This document shows, one piece after another, positions 7,440 through 17,270 of a stretch of 64,000 nt of DNA. The notes beneath the pieces were generated by a model. The model saw nothing but the letters and a program-made list of their open reading frames with translations, searched no databases and was not told where the DNA came from. The stretch covers positions 124,001-188,000 of the forward strand of contig NZ_JRQQ01000007.1 in the NCBI RefSeq assembly GCF_001625325.1, read 5' to 3'. The stretch is from Croceicoccus estronivorus (lineage in GTDB: Bacteria; Pseudomonadota; Alphaproteobacteria; Sphingomonadales; Sphingomonadaceae). The stretch's first letter is position 1. Each line of letters opens with the position of its first letter. Made by a program: the position numbers and the translations under genes.

Positions 7440-9428
7440 ATGTCCGATCCCGTCCTTACGGAAGCCGCCACTATTGAGGAAAGCCGTCGGATAAAGGTCA
7501 ATCCACCTGTATTCTACACGTCCGCAGGCCTGATCCTGGCGTTCGCCCTGTTCGGGGCGCTGTTCCCAGCGCGGGCAGAGCGTACCTTCAGCGAGGTTCA
7601 GTCCTTTATCGTGCAGGACTTCGGCTGGTTTTACATTTCATCAGTCGCTGGCTTCCTGCTTTTCGTCATCTATCTGATGTTCAGCCGATACGGCGACATC
7701 AAGTTGGGCCCCGATGAGAGCGAGCCCGAATACAGCCACCTTTCATGGTTTGCGATGCTGTTCAGTGCGGGCATGGGGATCGGCCTAGTATTCTTCGGCG
7801 TGGCCGAACCGATCCAGCACTATGCATCCCCGCCAACCGGAAATCCCGGCACTGTGGAGGCGGCCAGGCAGGCGATGATGCTAACCTTTTTCCACTGGGG
7901 TCTGCACGCCTGGGCGATTTACATCGTTGTCGGCCTTTCACTGGCCTATTTCTCTTTCCGCCGGGGATTGCCGCTCACTATCCGGTCTGCGTTGTATCCC
8001 CTGATCGGCCACCGGATCGACGGACCGATCGGGCATGCAATCGACATTTTCGCGGTATTGGGCACCATGTTTGGCGTGGCGACTTCGCTGGGGCTCGGTG
8101 TGCTGCAGGTGAATGCCGGCTTTGGCTATCTGTTCGGGATCCCGATTGATACGCCGGTCCAACTGGTGCTGATCACGGTCATAACTCTTATGGCAGGGCT
8201 GTCAGTCTTTCTGGGGCTCGACAAGGGTGTGAAGCGGCTATCGGAACTGAACATCATTCTGGCGATCCTGCTGCTCGGCTTCGTGTTGTTCTCGGGCTCC
8301 ACAGTGTTTCTGCTGCAAGCTTTCGTGCAGAATGTCGGGACTTATCTGGGGTCGGTCATACCGCGAACTTTCCGTATGTACGCCTACGAGCCCAATCCCT
8401 GGCTGGCCGACTGGACCTTGTTCTATTGGGGCTGGTGGATCGCCTGGTCACCTTTCGTCGGCATGTTCATAGCGCGGATTTCCCATGGCCGGACGATCCG
8501 CGAATTTATCGGCGGGGTGCTGCTGGTCCCGGTGCTGTTCACCTTTCTCTGGATGACAGTCTTCGGGAACACGGCCATTTCACTCGACCTGTCGGGGACT
8601 GAGCCGATTGCGCAGACAGTGGCAAACAATATGCCGGTTGCGCTGTTTGAGACCTTGGCGGCGCTGCCGATGGGGGCTGTCACTTCGCTGATTGCGACTC
8701 TGCTCGTCATCACCTTCTTCGTCACTTCCGCCGATTCCGGGGCGCTGGTCATCGACATGATCACTTCGGGTGCGGCAGAAAATCCGCCGGTCTGGCAACG
8801 GCTCTTCTGGTCAATGTGTGCTGGCGGCATCGCAGCCGTACTGCTTGTGGCTGGCGGGCTCGAAGCGCTTCAGACCGCGGCGATTGCGAGTGCCCTGCCA
8901 TTCGCCGTGGTCATGATATTCATCTGTTACGGCCTTTATCGGGCACTGAGCATGGAAAGCCAGGGCACCTCGACCGATCTGCAATTGGCGGCGGCCGCGC
9001 CGCTCACCCCTGAACTCAGTTGGCAACAGAGGCTCACGTCCATCATGGGCCATTTCGGAAAAGATCACATCACCAGTTTTCTCTCGACGACCGCACGCCC
9101 GGCGTTGGAGGCGGTGTCTGAAGAAATGCAGGCAAGCGGCTTCGCGCCGGAACTTGTCGAGAAACCGGACTGTCTGGAACTCACTGTGCCGCATGGGGAG
9201 CGGGGCGCGTTTCGTTACACCCTGCGCAACCGCCCGTTTCTGCTCCCGAGCTTCGTCTGGGCGGAAACACGTAAGGCGCAAGATGCGGAACCGCGACACT
9301 ACCGTGCCATTGCTCACACATCCGAAAGCGAAACACCCCATGATGTGACTGGCTTTTCGAGGGAGCAGATAATCAACGATCTGCTGAATCGCTATGCTCG
9401 GTTCCGTCATTCCAGGCGCATCGCCTGA
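7440..9428 (+). CDS. BCCT-family transporter (betaine/carnitine/choline type)
   Basis: The 662-residue protein has about twelve membrane segments and the family signature around WTLFYWGWWIAWSPFVGMF, followed by the conserved FLWMTVFGNTA region. Aromatic residues there form the substrate box for trimethylammonium compounds. A hydrophilic tail of roughly 130 residues (from about 530) is similar to the long tails of BetT-like, osmotically regulated members. Energy is from Na+ or H+ gradients, or exchange. The gene stands alone on its strand between the GntR-controlled operon and a converging porin gene, so a link with either is only positional. Confidence 0.9.
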   Translation: MSDPVLTEAATIEESRRIKVNPPVFYTSAGLILAFALFGALFPARAERTFSEVQSFIVQDFGWFYISSVAGFLLFVIYLMFSRYGDIKLGPDESEPEYSHLSWFAMLFSAGMGIGLVFFGVAEPIQHYASPPTGNPGTVEAARQAMMLTFFHWGLHAWAIYIVVGLSLAYFSFRRGLPLTIRSALYPLIGHRIDGPIGHAIDIFAVLGTMFGVATSLGLGVLQVNAGFGYLFGIPIDTPVQLVLITVITLMAGLSVFLGLDKGVKRLSELNIILAILLLGFVLFSGSTVFLLQAFVQNVGTYLGSVIPRTFRMYAYEPNPWLADWTLFYWGWWIAWSPFVGMFIARISHGRTIREFIGGVLLVPVLFTFLWMTVFGNTAISLDLSGTEPIAQTVANNMPVALFETLAALPMGAVTSLIATLLVITFFVTSADSGALVIDMITSGAAENPPVWQRLFWSMCAGGIAAVLLVAGGLEALQTAAIASALPFAVVMIFICYGLYRALSMESQGTSTDLQLAAAAPLTPELSWQQRLTSIMGHFGKDHITSFLSTTARPALEAVSEEMQASGFAPELVEKPDCLELTVPHGERGAFRYTLRNRPFLLPSFVWAETRKAQDAEPRHYRAIAHTSESETPHDVTGFSREQIINDLLNRYARFRHSRRIA

Positions 9429-9472
9429 CCACATGTGATCCTCAGATTTGCCAAGTGCGACGGCAGGGTCTT

Positions 9473-10372
9473 TCAAAGGCTCCAGTCAAGGCCGATGCGG
9501 CCGACAACATCGTATTGATCGAGGCCGCTTTTGACTTCGCTGTTCGGCACCCACAGGTCGAAACCGCCGCTAAGAGTCAGCCCGGGGGCTGCTCTTGGCG
9601 CGGGCTTTCCCGAAACGATCATGCCAGTGCGGAAAAAGCCGAAAGTCTTTTTCCCGCCATCGGTCCCGTCATAGTATTCGTCGGATAGGCCGACAACGAT
9701 CGGGAAAGCCAGATTGATCTTCGTGTTGCCTAGTCGCGTGTCGAAGGAAGGCGTGAGCGAAGGCTGAATATACAGCGCGTCTTTTCGACCGGGGCGTCCG
9801 GCTTCCTGAACTAGCCGCAAGGAAGGGGACAGGCTGAAGGCTGGTGAAATGTTGTTGTCCCACATGCCTGTGTCGTCGAAGGAGACAATCACTTCAAAAT
9901 CATTGTAGCCGGCAAATGAATTACCCAGTGATTCATAACGATAGTAGGTGCCCGAAACGGCCCACCTGTCAGCCAGTTCAATCGCAGCTCCCGCATAGAG
10001 ATCGGTTTCATAAAAGCGGGTCAGCCTTCCTCCCGATCCCGATGGGACGGGTCCCAGTTTGATGCTGCTCCAGCTTCCGACGAAGACATTTGCCCCGGTA
10101 ATTGCTCCGCCCTCTAGCGAAGGCAGGTCCAGCGTCACTGTGATTTGGGGTTGTAGGCTGACTTCCTTGGCAAACAGCACCCCTCGCGAAATGTACTCGG
10201 TCACGAGACCGGTACCGACATTGGCCGACAGTCGATTGCTCTGCTTAACCGAGTTATCCGGCAGAGTGACGGCGGCTGTGGCTTCGATTTCCGCAGGCGG
10301 TTCGCTTTCCTGTGCCGCCAGTGGCGCGGCAAACCCCGGCGCCAGGGCGATGACTGGAAGGAGATACTTCAC
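9473..10372 (-). CDS. TorF-family putative outer-membrane porin
   Basis: The 299-residue protein has a signal peptide (MKYLLPVIALAPGFAAPLAAQ) and then alternating short amphipathic strands, beginning with SANVGTGLVTEYISRGVLF, and ends on an aromatic-rich strand (RIGLDWSL), as beta-barrels do. The opening strand with 'TEYxxRG' is typical of the TorF group of putative porins. GTG 10372 has GGAG eight bases upstream. It lies behind the acyl-CoA synthetase gene on the same strand, 82 bases apart, so it may help substrate entry for that pathway. Confidence 0.7.
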   Translation of the reverse strand: MKYLLPVIALAPGFAAPLAAQESEPPAEIEATAAVTLPDNSVKQSNRLSANVGTGLVTEYISRGVLFAKEVSLQPQITVTLDLPSLEGGAITGANVFVGSWSSIKLGPVPSGSGGRLTRFYETDLYAGAAIELADRWAVSGTYYRYESLGNSFAGYNDFEVIVSFDDTGMWDNNISPAFSLSPSLRLVQEAGRPGRKDALYIQPSLTPSFDTRLGNTKINLAFPIVVGLSDEYYDGTDGGKKTFGFFRTGMIVSGKPAPRAAPGLTLSGGFDLWVPNSEVKSGLDQYDVVGRIGLDWSL

Positions 10373-10400
10373 GTTCTTCTCCAGATCGTTGAAACAGACT

Positions 10401-10423
10401 TTGATCCGGAATCAACGGATTCC
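10401..10423. promoter_or_regulatory. Nested inverted repeats upstream of the TorF-like gene
   Basis: GGAATC-AACG-GATTCC (10408-10423) overlaps TTGAT-CCGGA-ATCAA (10401-10415). Both lie in the 82-bp gap before the porin start and could be an operator or a processing hairpin. Confidence 0.35.
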
Positions 10424-10454
10424 AAATGTGCTTGTTCCAAAAAGCCGGCTCACT

Positions 10455-12059
10455 TCAAAAGGCTGCCGGGCTGGCCCTCAAGGCGAGCATCTGGCGAAGC
10501 TCCGTCTTGACCACTTTGCCGTTCAGGTTCCGCGGCAATGGAACGTGGCCGATAGTATAGCTTTCGGGCTGTTTGTAGTCGGTCATTCTCGTTGAACAAT
10601 ACTCGGTCAGTTCGTGTTGGCTGACTGTGCCGGTATCTTCCGAGAGCGTGATAAAGGCGTGCACGCGCTCGCCGAGAATGGCGCAGGGTTTGGCGATGAC
10701 CGCTGCTTCCAGAACAGCCGGATGTTCCATCAGAATACTTTCGACCTCGGCGGTGAATATTTTGTACCCGCCGCGGTTAATCATGTCCTTCAGTCGGTCG
10801 AGAACGTGGACAAATCCGTCTTGGTCGAGAAAGCCGAGATCGCCTGAACGCCAGAATCCGTCAATCAGATTGATGGCTGTCGCTTCCGTATTGCGCCAAT
10901 AGCCGGGAGTAATGGTGGGGCCACTGATCCACAGTTCACCGGTTTCGCCCGCAGGAAGGTCATTACCCGTGTCGTCAACTATACGGATTGTCGTTCCCGG
11001 CACCGCCAGCCCGACAGAACCAGAACGCTCTTCCACGTAATCATGGGGCATGATTGTGGCTGCGCCGCTGATCTCCGTCGCCCCATAGACATTCATCAGT
11101 TGCAGCAGGGGTAACTGCCCCTTCAATTGGCGAATGGTCGGTATCGGCATCGGACTGCCGCCAAAGGCGCCTATGCGCCAGGCGGAAAGATCGAACTGCG
11201 ACAGATCAACCCGGTCCAGGATCAGGTTGTACATCGCTGGCACCATCAAGGTGTGAGTCATCCCCTCCTGTTCGGCGAGGGCGAGGAAAAGATCCGCTTT
11301 GAACTCCGGCACGATGATCAGGCAGGCTTGTGCATAGGCCATCGCGCACAGTTCGGCTGTGATACCGGTGATGTGAGATAGTGGAACTATGCAGATAGAG
11401 CGGTCTTGCTCGCTCAGCTTCATGCAGGTGGCGTAAGTTGCGCTCATGTGCGTCAGGGCCAGGTGAGACGAAATTGCGCCTTTCGGTCTCCCTGTCGTGC
11501 CGGAAGTGTACATGATCAGTGCCGCGTCATCATCTTGGGGCGGATGGATCGGAGCTGGAGTTTGCGGGTCGGCAAAGGATGCGATGAATGTGCGAGTGTC
11601 GGTTTCGCCGATCGCCACCGCATCAGTTCCCTGTGGGAGCAGGTGTGCGAGCGAAGCTTCGTGCAGGATCAAGCTCGCACCGGACTGCTCGACAATATAG
11701 GCGAGGCCTGGAGCCTGTTCACGTATCCCGACCGGCACTGCAACCGCGCCGATGCGCATGATTGCATAGAGTGTGATGACGAATTCCGGTCGGTTGCCCA
11801 GGAAGAGCACGACCCTGTCACCCGGCTTTATGCCGCGTGCGACCATGCCTGTCGCGAATGCCTGTGAAAGGGTGTGGAGTTCCTGCCAGGTGCAGCGGAA
11901 ATCTCCGCAGACAAGGGCTTCGCTGTTAGGACGGGCCGATACGGCGTTTTCCAGCATCGCGTACAGCGAGGCAGGCCGATGGCGGAGACAGGGCACCGCA
12001 TGGTCTCCATAATGTGTTTCCATGCGGAACTGCCCTTCGGCAACTGGCCAGCTTGGCAT
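10455..12059 (-). CDS. AMP-dependent acyl-CoA synthetase (ANL superfamily)
   Basis: The 534-residue enzyme carries the P-loop IMYTSGTTGRPKGA, the VYGATEISGA adenylate motif, the RSGDLGFLDQDGFVHVLDRLKDMINRGGYKI hinge region split over A7/A8, and a C-terminal lysine in LNGKVVKTEL. It activates a carboxylic acid to acyl-AMP and then acyl-CoA. ATG 12059 follows GAGGGG by twelve bases and is preferred to TTG 12098. The substrate is unknown. It may supply CoA esters to the dehydrogenase/kinase/SDR operon 5 kb away, as LvaE does for LvaACD, but that is an inference. Confidence 0.85.
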   Translation of the reverse strand: MPSWPVAEGQFRMETHYGDHAVPCLRHRPASLYAMLENAVSARPNSEALVCGDFRCTWQELHTLSQAFATGMVARGIKPGDRVVLFLGNRPEFVITLYAIMRIGAVAVPVGIREQAPGLAYIVEQSGASLILHEASLAHLLPQGTDAVAIGETDTRTFIASFADPQTPAPIHPPQDDDAALIMYTSGTTGRPKGAISSHLALTHMSATYATCMKLSEQDRSICIVPLSHITGITAELCAMAYAQACLIIVPEFKADLFLALAEQEGMTHTLMVPAMYNLILDRVDLSQFDLSAWRIGAFGGSPMPIPTIRQLKGQLPLLQLMNVYGATEISGAATIMPHDYVEERSGSVGLAVPGTTIRIVDDTGNDLPAGETGELWISGPTITPGYWRNTEATAINLIDGFWRSGDLGFLDQDGFVHVLDRLKDMINRGGYKIFTAEVESILMEHPAVLEAAVIAKPCAILGERVHAFITLSEDTGTVSQHELTEYCSTRMTDYKQPESYTIGHVPLPRNLNGKVVKTELRQMLALRASPAAF

Positions 12060-12289
12060 AATGGCTTTTATCCCCTCAGTTCTTATCGGATTGGGCAACC
12101 GCTAACCGCGCTTGCAGGCCAATCACTCTATCTCCGGCTTATGGCCGCAACATCCTATCCCGATGCCCATCAAACGGAAATATCGCTACAGATTCAACTT
12201 CTACGTTCCGTGCCGATCCAGAAATTCGTTAACCATATCTAAGGTGAACATGTGAAAGTCTGGCTCCCGCGTAAGTGGGAGTGCGATGA

Positions 12290-15200
12290 GTGAAGGTTCT
12301 TGAGCGGGACAGGGCGCCGGGTGGCTCGACGGTTGTGTTCGGCACTCTGCTGATTGCCGCCGGATTTGCCTTTTTTGCCTGGCTCGGGATTACGCTTACC
12401 CGTGATGTTGGCCGTATTGCTGCCGTCTGGTTGCCGAACGCGATGCTGGTGGCGGCAATTCTGCAGGACGACTGGCGGCGGGCCTTCCCAAAAATGGTGG
12501 CCTGCAACCTTGCGAATGTCGCGGTTGGCCTTGCAATGGGAGACGGGCCGACAATCGCCATCGCTCTTGCGGCCTGCAACACGGTAGAAGTGGCCATCGT
12601 CTATTTCGCGGTTCGCCGGCTCGCGGGGGCGCAGCCCGAACTGACGGATATCAAGGCACTGGCCTGGTTCTCGTTAATTGGCGGGTTGGTAGCGCCCACG
12701 GTTTCCGCGAGTATTGCCACCATGGCGCTGATCCTGGCGGGCATAGGCAGGACATTCGATACGTGGATGACCTGGCTGGCTGCGGACGGGCTGGGGATGC
12801 TTGTAGGAACGCCGTTGTTCGTCGTGCTTTTCCGGGCCTTGCAAGGAACCGTGAAGTTTCAGCGAAAGGAGGCGGTTCAATGGCTTGCCGTAATGGGCAT
12901 CGGGACATTCGGGACTGCGTTGGTATTTGCGCAATCCAGCTATCCGTTCCTGTTCATGGCGTCACTGTTCGTTCTGTTCGCGGCCTTCCGCTTGGGAATG
13001 ACGGGCGCAGCGGCTGCAACTGCTATTGTCGCAATACTCGCAATGGTCGCAACGGCCAATGACGTGGGCCCGATCCATCTGGTTCACGGCGATCTGAAGT
13101 CCAGGGTTCTCGTTCTCCAGATATTCCTTGCGTTTACGTTTGCCGGGGCGATCCCCGTTGCAGCAGTCCTGGCGAGCCGGGATCAATTTGAAAAAGAACT
13201 GACGAAGAGCCGGGATTATGCCCGGTCGATCCTCAACAACATGAGGGAAATCATCTTTCGCACCGATATGGATGGGCGGTGGACTTTCCTGAACCCTGCG
13301 TGGGAGAAACTGACGGGCTATTCCATTGCCGAAAGTCTGGGGCAGCACGTTTCCGTTTTACTGCTGCCGGAAGAGCAGGCACGTGCGCACGAGCAATATG
13401 CGCGCCTGTTTCGCGGAGAAGTGGAAGATCTCGTCCTGCAGCAGAAGTTTCGGCGTGCGGATGGGGCCACGCGTTATGTGGAAGTAAACATCCGCGCGAT
13501 CCGGGATGAAAATAACTGGTTCGTAGGGAGCACGGGCAACATCCGGGACGTGACGGAAGCACGAGAGGCCCAGCACGCATTGGGAGAGAGTGAAAAGCGC
13601 TTCCAGCAGTTGGCCAATCTTTCCCCAGCAGGCGTTTTCCGGACCGCTCTCAATGGTGAATGCACTTACGTAAATGCTGCCTGGATGGGTTTTGCCGGTA
13701 TGCGGTTCGAAGACGCAATGGGCGATGGATGGGTGCAGGGGCTGCATCCGGGCGATGCGGAGCGGCTGGGGCAGCGCTGGCAAGTCTCGGTGGAGACCGG
13801 GGCTCCGTTCAGAGAGGAATTCCGCTTTCGCAGGCCGGACGGACATATCACCCCGGTCATGGCTGTTGCGGCAGCGGAAGTGGACGAGGATGGCAATACC
13901 ACCGGCCATATCGGCGTCGTACTGGATTTCAGCGATGTGGTGGAAGCTCGCCGCGAACTGGAGGAGGAACGCGGCCGGTTCAAATATCTGGCCGAAAATG
14001 CGACTGATGCGATTATTTCCGCGGGCCCGGACGGCATTTGTCGATTTGTGTCTCAGGCAATCTACGACCTGACCGGTTACACACCGGAAGAAGTCATCGG
14101 CAAGCCCGTATACGTTCTGCCAGGCGAGGAGGATGCCGTAGAGCTCAAGGCGGCTTATGAGGGGCTTTTTGGCGGAGAGTTTGAGCGGACCAAGCTGGCA
14201 TACCGCATCGAACACAAGACAAAGGGATGGCGTTGGCATGAATCGCATATCCGGCTGATCCGCAATCTCGAAACGGGGGAGCCACTGGAAACCATCGCCT
14301 CCGTGCGTGATATTACGGAGCGTGTTGCGCTGGAAGAACAGCTCCGCCGTGCGCGTGACGCCGCGGAACAGGCCGCTCAGGCCAAATCCAGCTTTCTGGC
14401 TAATATGAGCCACGAAATCCGAACGCCGATGAACGGAGTGAACGGATTTGCGGATCTGCTGCTGGAAACGAATCTGGACCCGCTTCAGCGCCAATATGCC
14501 GAACTGATTGCGGAGTCAGGTCAATCCATGGTGGCGTTGATCAACGATATTCTCGATCTTTCCAAGATCGATGCCGGTCAACTGACGATTGCTACCGATC
14601 CGATGGATCTGCGGCACACGGTCGAGGGTACCTTGCGCCTGATGCGTGCCGCTGCGACAAAAAAAGGGCTTTCGATAGAGGCGGACTACGATCCGGCCAT
14701 CGGCAAGGCTATAATCGGGGACCGCCTGCGGCTGCGCCAGATCATTTCCAATCTTGTCGGGAATGCTATCAAATTCACGGATGAGGGCTCCGTAAAAGTC
14801 AGCGCCATGCTTCGGGACGGGGATGACGTTCCGCAATTGCGGCTGGACGTTACCGATACCGGAATCGGCATCGCCAAGGGCCGACAGGAAGCGATATTCG
14901 ATGAGTTTGTCCAGGCAGACGGTTCCACGGTTCGCAAATATGGCGGCACTGGTTTGGGCCTGGCCATCAGCCGTCGCCTGGCGGAACTGATGGGTGGATC
15001 GCTGTCTGTCCGCAGCAGCTTGGGTAAGGGTGCGACGTTCACGCTGACGATCCCTTATCGTCCCACCTCCAGAAAGGTTCCTCGCCGGGACGAGCGGAAC
15101 GCTGAACGGCGCAGCGTGCCTCGTGCGGAAGTGGACGAGCGGTGCGTTCTGCTGGCGGAAGATCACGAGATCAATCGCCTCTTGCTCACCGCCCTGATCG

Positions 15201-15838
15201 ACAAGGCGGGCTATCGCTTCGAGATTGCCGAGGACGGGCTGGAGGCTGTGCGTAAAGTCAGGGAGGCGGCTAAGGCAGGCACGCCCTATGCGATGGTTTT
15301 GATGGATATCCAGATGCCCAATCTCGACGGCTTCGATGCAACCCGCCGTATCCGCGAGATGGGCTTTTCAGCCGACGATCTGCCAATCGTGGCGATTACG
15401 GCCAATGCATATCAATCGGACGTGGAGCAATGTCTGGCAGCCGGCATGCAAGGACATTTGGCCAAGCCGGTCCAGATGGATCAACTCGGCAGGATATTCG
15501 ATGCCTGGTTGCCGAAACGCCGGGACGACGACCATCCCGATGGTGCTGACGACAGCGTTGTGGCACTGCGCCCGCGCTATGAACGCTTCAAGCGGGAAAC
15601 GCTGGATCAGCTGGAGAAATGTTTCCAGAGGCTGCCTCGGCCCGATACGGAAGATCTCGCTGAACTGAAGCGGCTGATGCACAAGCTTTCCGGATCTGCC
15701 GCGATGTTCGGTGACGAGGCCCTGGGGGACCTGGCGCGCGAACTTGAAGACGCGATCGAAGCCATGGAACAGGGGGCGGCCGAAGGCAGGATCGAGGATG
15801 TCATCACCGATGCCCATCGGCGGGCAGGGGGCCTTTGA
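12290..15838 (+). CDS. MASE1-PAS-PAS-PAS hybrid histidine kinase with receiver and HPt domains
   Basis: The 1182-residue protein begins with about eight membrane segments of MASE1 type (residues 18-300), then three PAS/PAC units (about 305-425, 430-555, 560-685), a HisKA domain with H708 in MSHEIRTPMNG, an HATPase with NLVGNAIKF, DTGIGI and GGTGLGLAISRRL, a receiver with D1006 in LMDIQMP, and a C-terminal HPt with H1131 in HKLSGS. All phosphorelay residues are present. GTG 12290 follows GGGAG by eight bases. It converges on the response-regulator/polysaccharide operon, whose single-domain regulator is a natural phosphoryl acceptor; this link is inferred. Confidence 0.9.
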   Translation: MKVLERDRAPGGSTVVFGTLLIAAGFAFFAWLGITLTRDVGRIAAVWLPNAMLVAAILQDDWRRAFPKMVACNLANVAVGLAMGDGPTIAIALAACNTVEVAIVYFAVRRLAGAQPELTDIKALAWFSLIGGLVAPTVSASIATMALILAGIGRTFDTWMTWLAADGLGMLVGTPLFVVLFRALQGTVKFQRKEAVQWLAVMGIGTFGTALVFAQSSYPFLFMASLFVLFAAFRLGMTGAAAATAIVAILAMVATANDVGPIHLVHGDLKSRVLVLQIFLAFTFAGAIPVAAVLASRDQFEKELTKSRDYARSILNNMREIIFRTDMDGRWTFLNPAWEKLTGYSIAESLGQHVSVLLLPEEQARAHEQYARLFRGEVEDLVLQQKFRRADGATRYVEVNIRAIRDENNWFVGSTGNIRDVTEAREAQHALGESEKRFQQLANLSPAGVFRTALNGECTYVNAAWMGFAGMRFEDAMGDGWVQGLHPGDAERLGQRWQVSVETGAPFREEFRFRRPDGHITPVMAVAAAEVDEDGNTTGHIGVVLDFSDVVEARRELEEERGRFKYLAENATDAIISAGPDGICRFVSQAIYDLTGYTPEEVIGKPVYVLPGEEDAVELKAAYEGLFGGEFERTKLAYRIEHKTKGWRWHESHIRLIRNLETGEPLETIASVRDITERVALEEQLRRARDAAEQAAQAKSSFLANMSHEIRTPMNGVNGFADLLLETNLDPLQRQYAELIAESGQSMVALINDILDLSKIDAGQLTIATDPMDLRHTVEGTLRLMRAAATKKGLSIEADYDPAIGKAIIGDRLRLRQIISNLVGNAIKFTDEGSVKVSAMLRDGDDVPQLRLDVTDTGIGIAKGRQEAIFDEFVQADGSTVRKYGGTGLGLAISRRLAELMGGSLSVRSSLGKGATFTLTIPYRPTSRKVPRRDERNAERRSVPRAEVDERCVLLAEDHEINRLLLTALIDKAGYRFEIAEDGLEAVRKVREAAKAGTPYAMVLMDIQMPNLDGFDATRRIREMGFSADDLPIVAITANAYQSDVEQCLAAGMQGHLAKPVQMDQLGRIFDAWLPKRRDDDHPDGADDSVVALRPRYERFKRETLDQLEKCFQRLPRPDTEDLAELKRLMHKLSGSAAMFGDEALGDLARELEDAIEAMEQGAAEGRIEDVITDAHRRAGGL

Positions 15839-15848
15839 TTGCTGCGGG

Positions 15849-17270
15849 TCAGTTAAAGCCGATGCGTGGGACGGCCGACCAGCCCGTTTCCTTGCGCAGA
15901 AACCGGGCAACGCCGCTCAGCCGAAAAACCAGGTTTGCCTGACGGTATCCGAAGTTTTCGATGATCGCGGCCAAGGCGATCTTGAAAAGATCGCGTGCGC
16001 TGGAAGTGCGTTTCAATTGTGCCTCTTCCAAAGCCAGTGTGCCGAAACTCAAAGCAGTGCCGAAAACGAACGTCAGCGCCAGGAAAGCAAGCGCAAGCTC
16101 TGGTGAAAGGATCCCCAGCGCCCATGCCGCCGGTATCACGAGGTAGCCGATCAATTCGGCAGGCGGTCCGATAACGTCCTCGATCACCAATTGCGGCAGC
16201 ATGAGCATGCCGATCTTCCCGTAGCGCGGATTGAAAATCATGCGCTTGTGGGCCTGCAGTGTTTCCAGCGCGCCCTGTTGCCATCGTGCGCGCTGGTTCC
16301 GAAGGCCGACGAGCGAGATGGGGGCTTCCGTCCAGCACACGATTTCGGGCACGAAGCCGATATGGTAGGGAATGCCGCGTTCGCGGCAATGCCGATGGAT
16401 GCGCAGGACGACTTCCAGATCCTCGCCCACCGTGTCGTGCCGGTAGCCTCCGATTTCGACCAGTATGGAGCGTCGAAAGAGGCCAAAGGCACCGGAAATC
16501 AGCAACAGCGCATTGAACTCCGCATTGGCGACGCGGGCAGTGAGAAATGCGCGCAGATATTCCACCACCTGGAAACGCGCGAGCCACTCACGCGGAATAC
16601 CGATCCGCTGCAAGGAGCCGCCACGCACTTCGCAGCCATTGACCACACGAATGGCGCCGCCAACCGCCATGAGTTTCCCTTCATCCATCATGAAGGGTTC
16701 GGCCGCCCGCAGCAGGCCGTCGGTCTCGATGATCGAATCTGCGTCTATAACGCAGACAAGCGGTGTCTGGGCGAAACCGATCCCCGCATTCACGGCGTCG
16801 GCTTTTCGCCCGTTTTCCTTGTCGACGACAATCAGATTGCGATGTGTCTGGGAACGGTAAACGCCCAGAATTTTTGTTTTCTGTAACTGTGCAATCTGTG
16901 GCCGATCGACAGGGATGAGTTCGAAGTCCTGTATCAGCTGTTTCAGCGTCTGGTCGCCCGACCCGTCATTGACCACGATTACTTCATGTTCGGGATACTC
17001 CAACGCCAGCAATGCGCGCACGCTTTGCGTGATCGACAGTTCTTCGTTGTAGGCTGGCGCGATCACCGAGATCGGCAGGGCCAGGTCCACACCGCGCGAC
17101 CAGAGGTCGATCAGTTTTGAAGTGGGTCGGGGGCGTGACCAGAACACCCAACCGGCAACGGCCAGTTGGATGACACTGACCAGATTGCGGATCAACACGA
17201 TCAGGAAACATCCCCAGGCGAGCCAAAGTATGCCGGTGGCGGCCAGGCCGAGCCATTCGTCCGCTGTCAT
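15849..17270 (-). CDS. Processive GT2 glycosyltransferase, integral membrane
   Basis: The 473-residue protein has an N-terminal membrane segment (8-45), a GT2 domain with APAYNEE, NDGSGDQT (101-108), the IDADS metal site (D176, D178), GEDLE near 282-286 and QRARW at 326-330, and several C-terminal membrane segments (about 350-430). The D,D,D,QxxRW set marks processive polysaccharide synthases such as PgaC, NodC and cellulose synthases. No PilZ domain is attached. The start overlaps the HEAT-repeat gene by ATGA. It is the last gene of a four-gene operon with an outer-membrane barrel, so polymer made here is probably exported. Confidence 0.9.
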   Translation of the reverse strand: MTADEWLGLAATGILWLAWGCFLIVLIRNLVSVIQLAVAGWVFWSRPRPTSKLIDLWSRGVDLALPISVIAPAYNEELSITQSVRALLALEYPEHEVIVVNDGSGDQTLKQLIQDFELIPVDRPQIAQLQKTKILGVYRSQTHRNLIVVDKENGRKADAVNAGIGFAQTPLVCVIDADSIIETDGLLRAAEPFMMDEGKLMAVGGAIRVVNGCEVRGGSLQRIGIPREWLARFQVVEYLRAFLTARVANAEFNALLLISGAFGLFRRSILVEIGGYRHDTVGEDLEVVLRIHRHCRERGIPYHIGFVPEIVCWTEAPISLVGLRNQRARWQQGALETLQAHKRMIFNPRYGKIGMLMLPQLVIEDVIGPPAELIGYLVIPAAWALGILSPELALAFLALTFVFGTALSFGTLALEEAQLKRTSSARDLFKIALAAIIENFGYRQANLVFRLSGVARFLRKETGWSAVPRIGFN

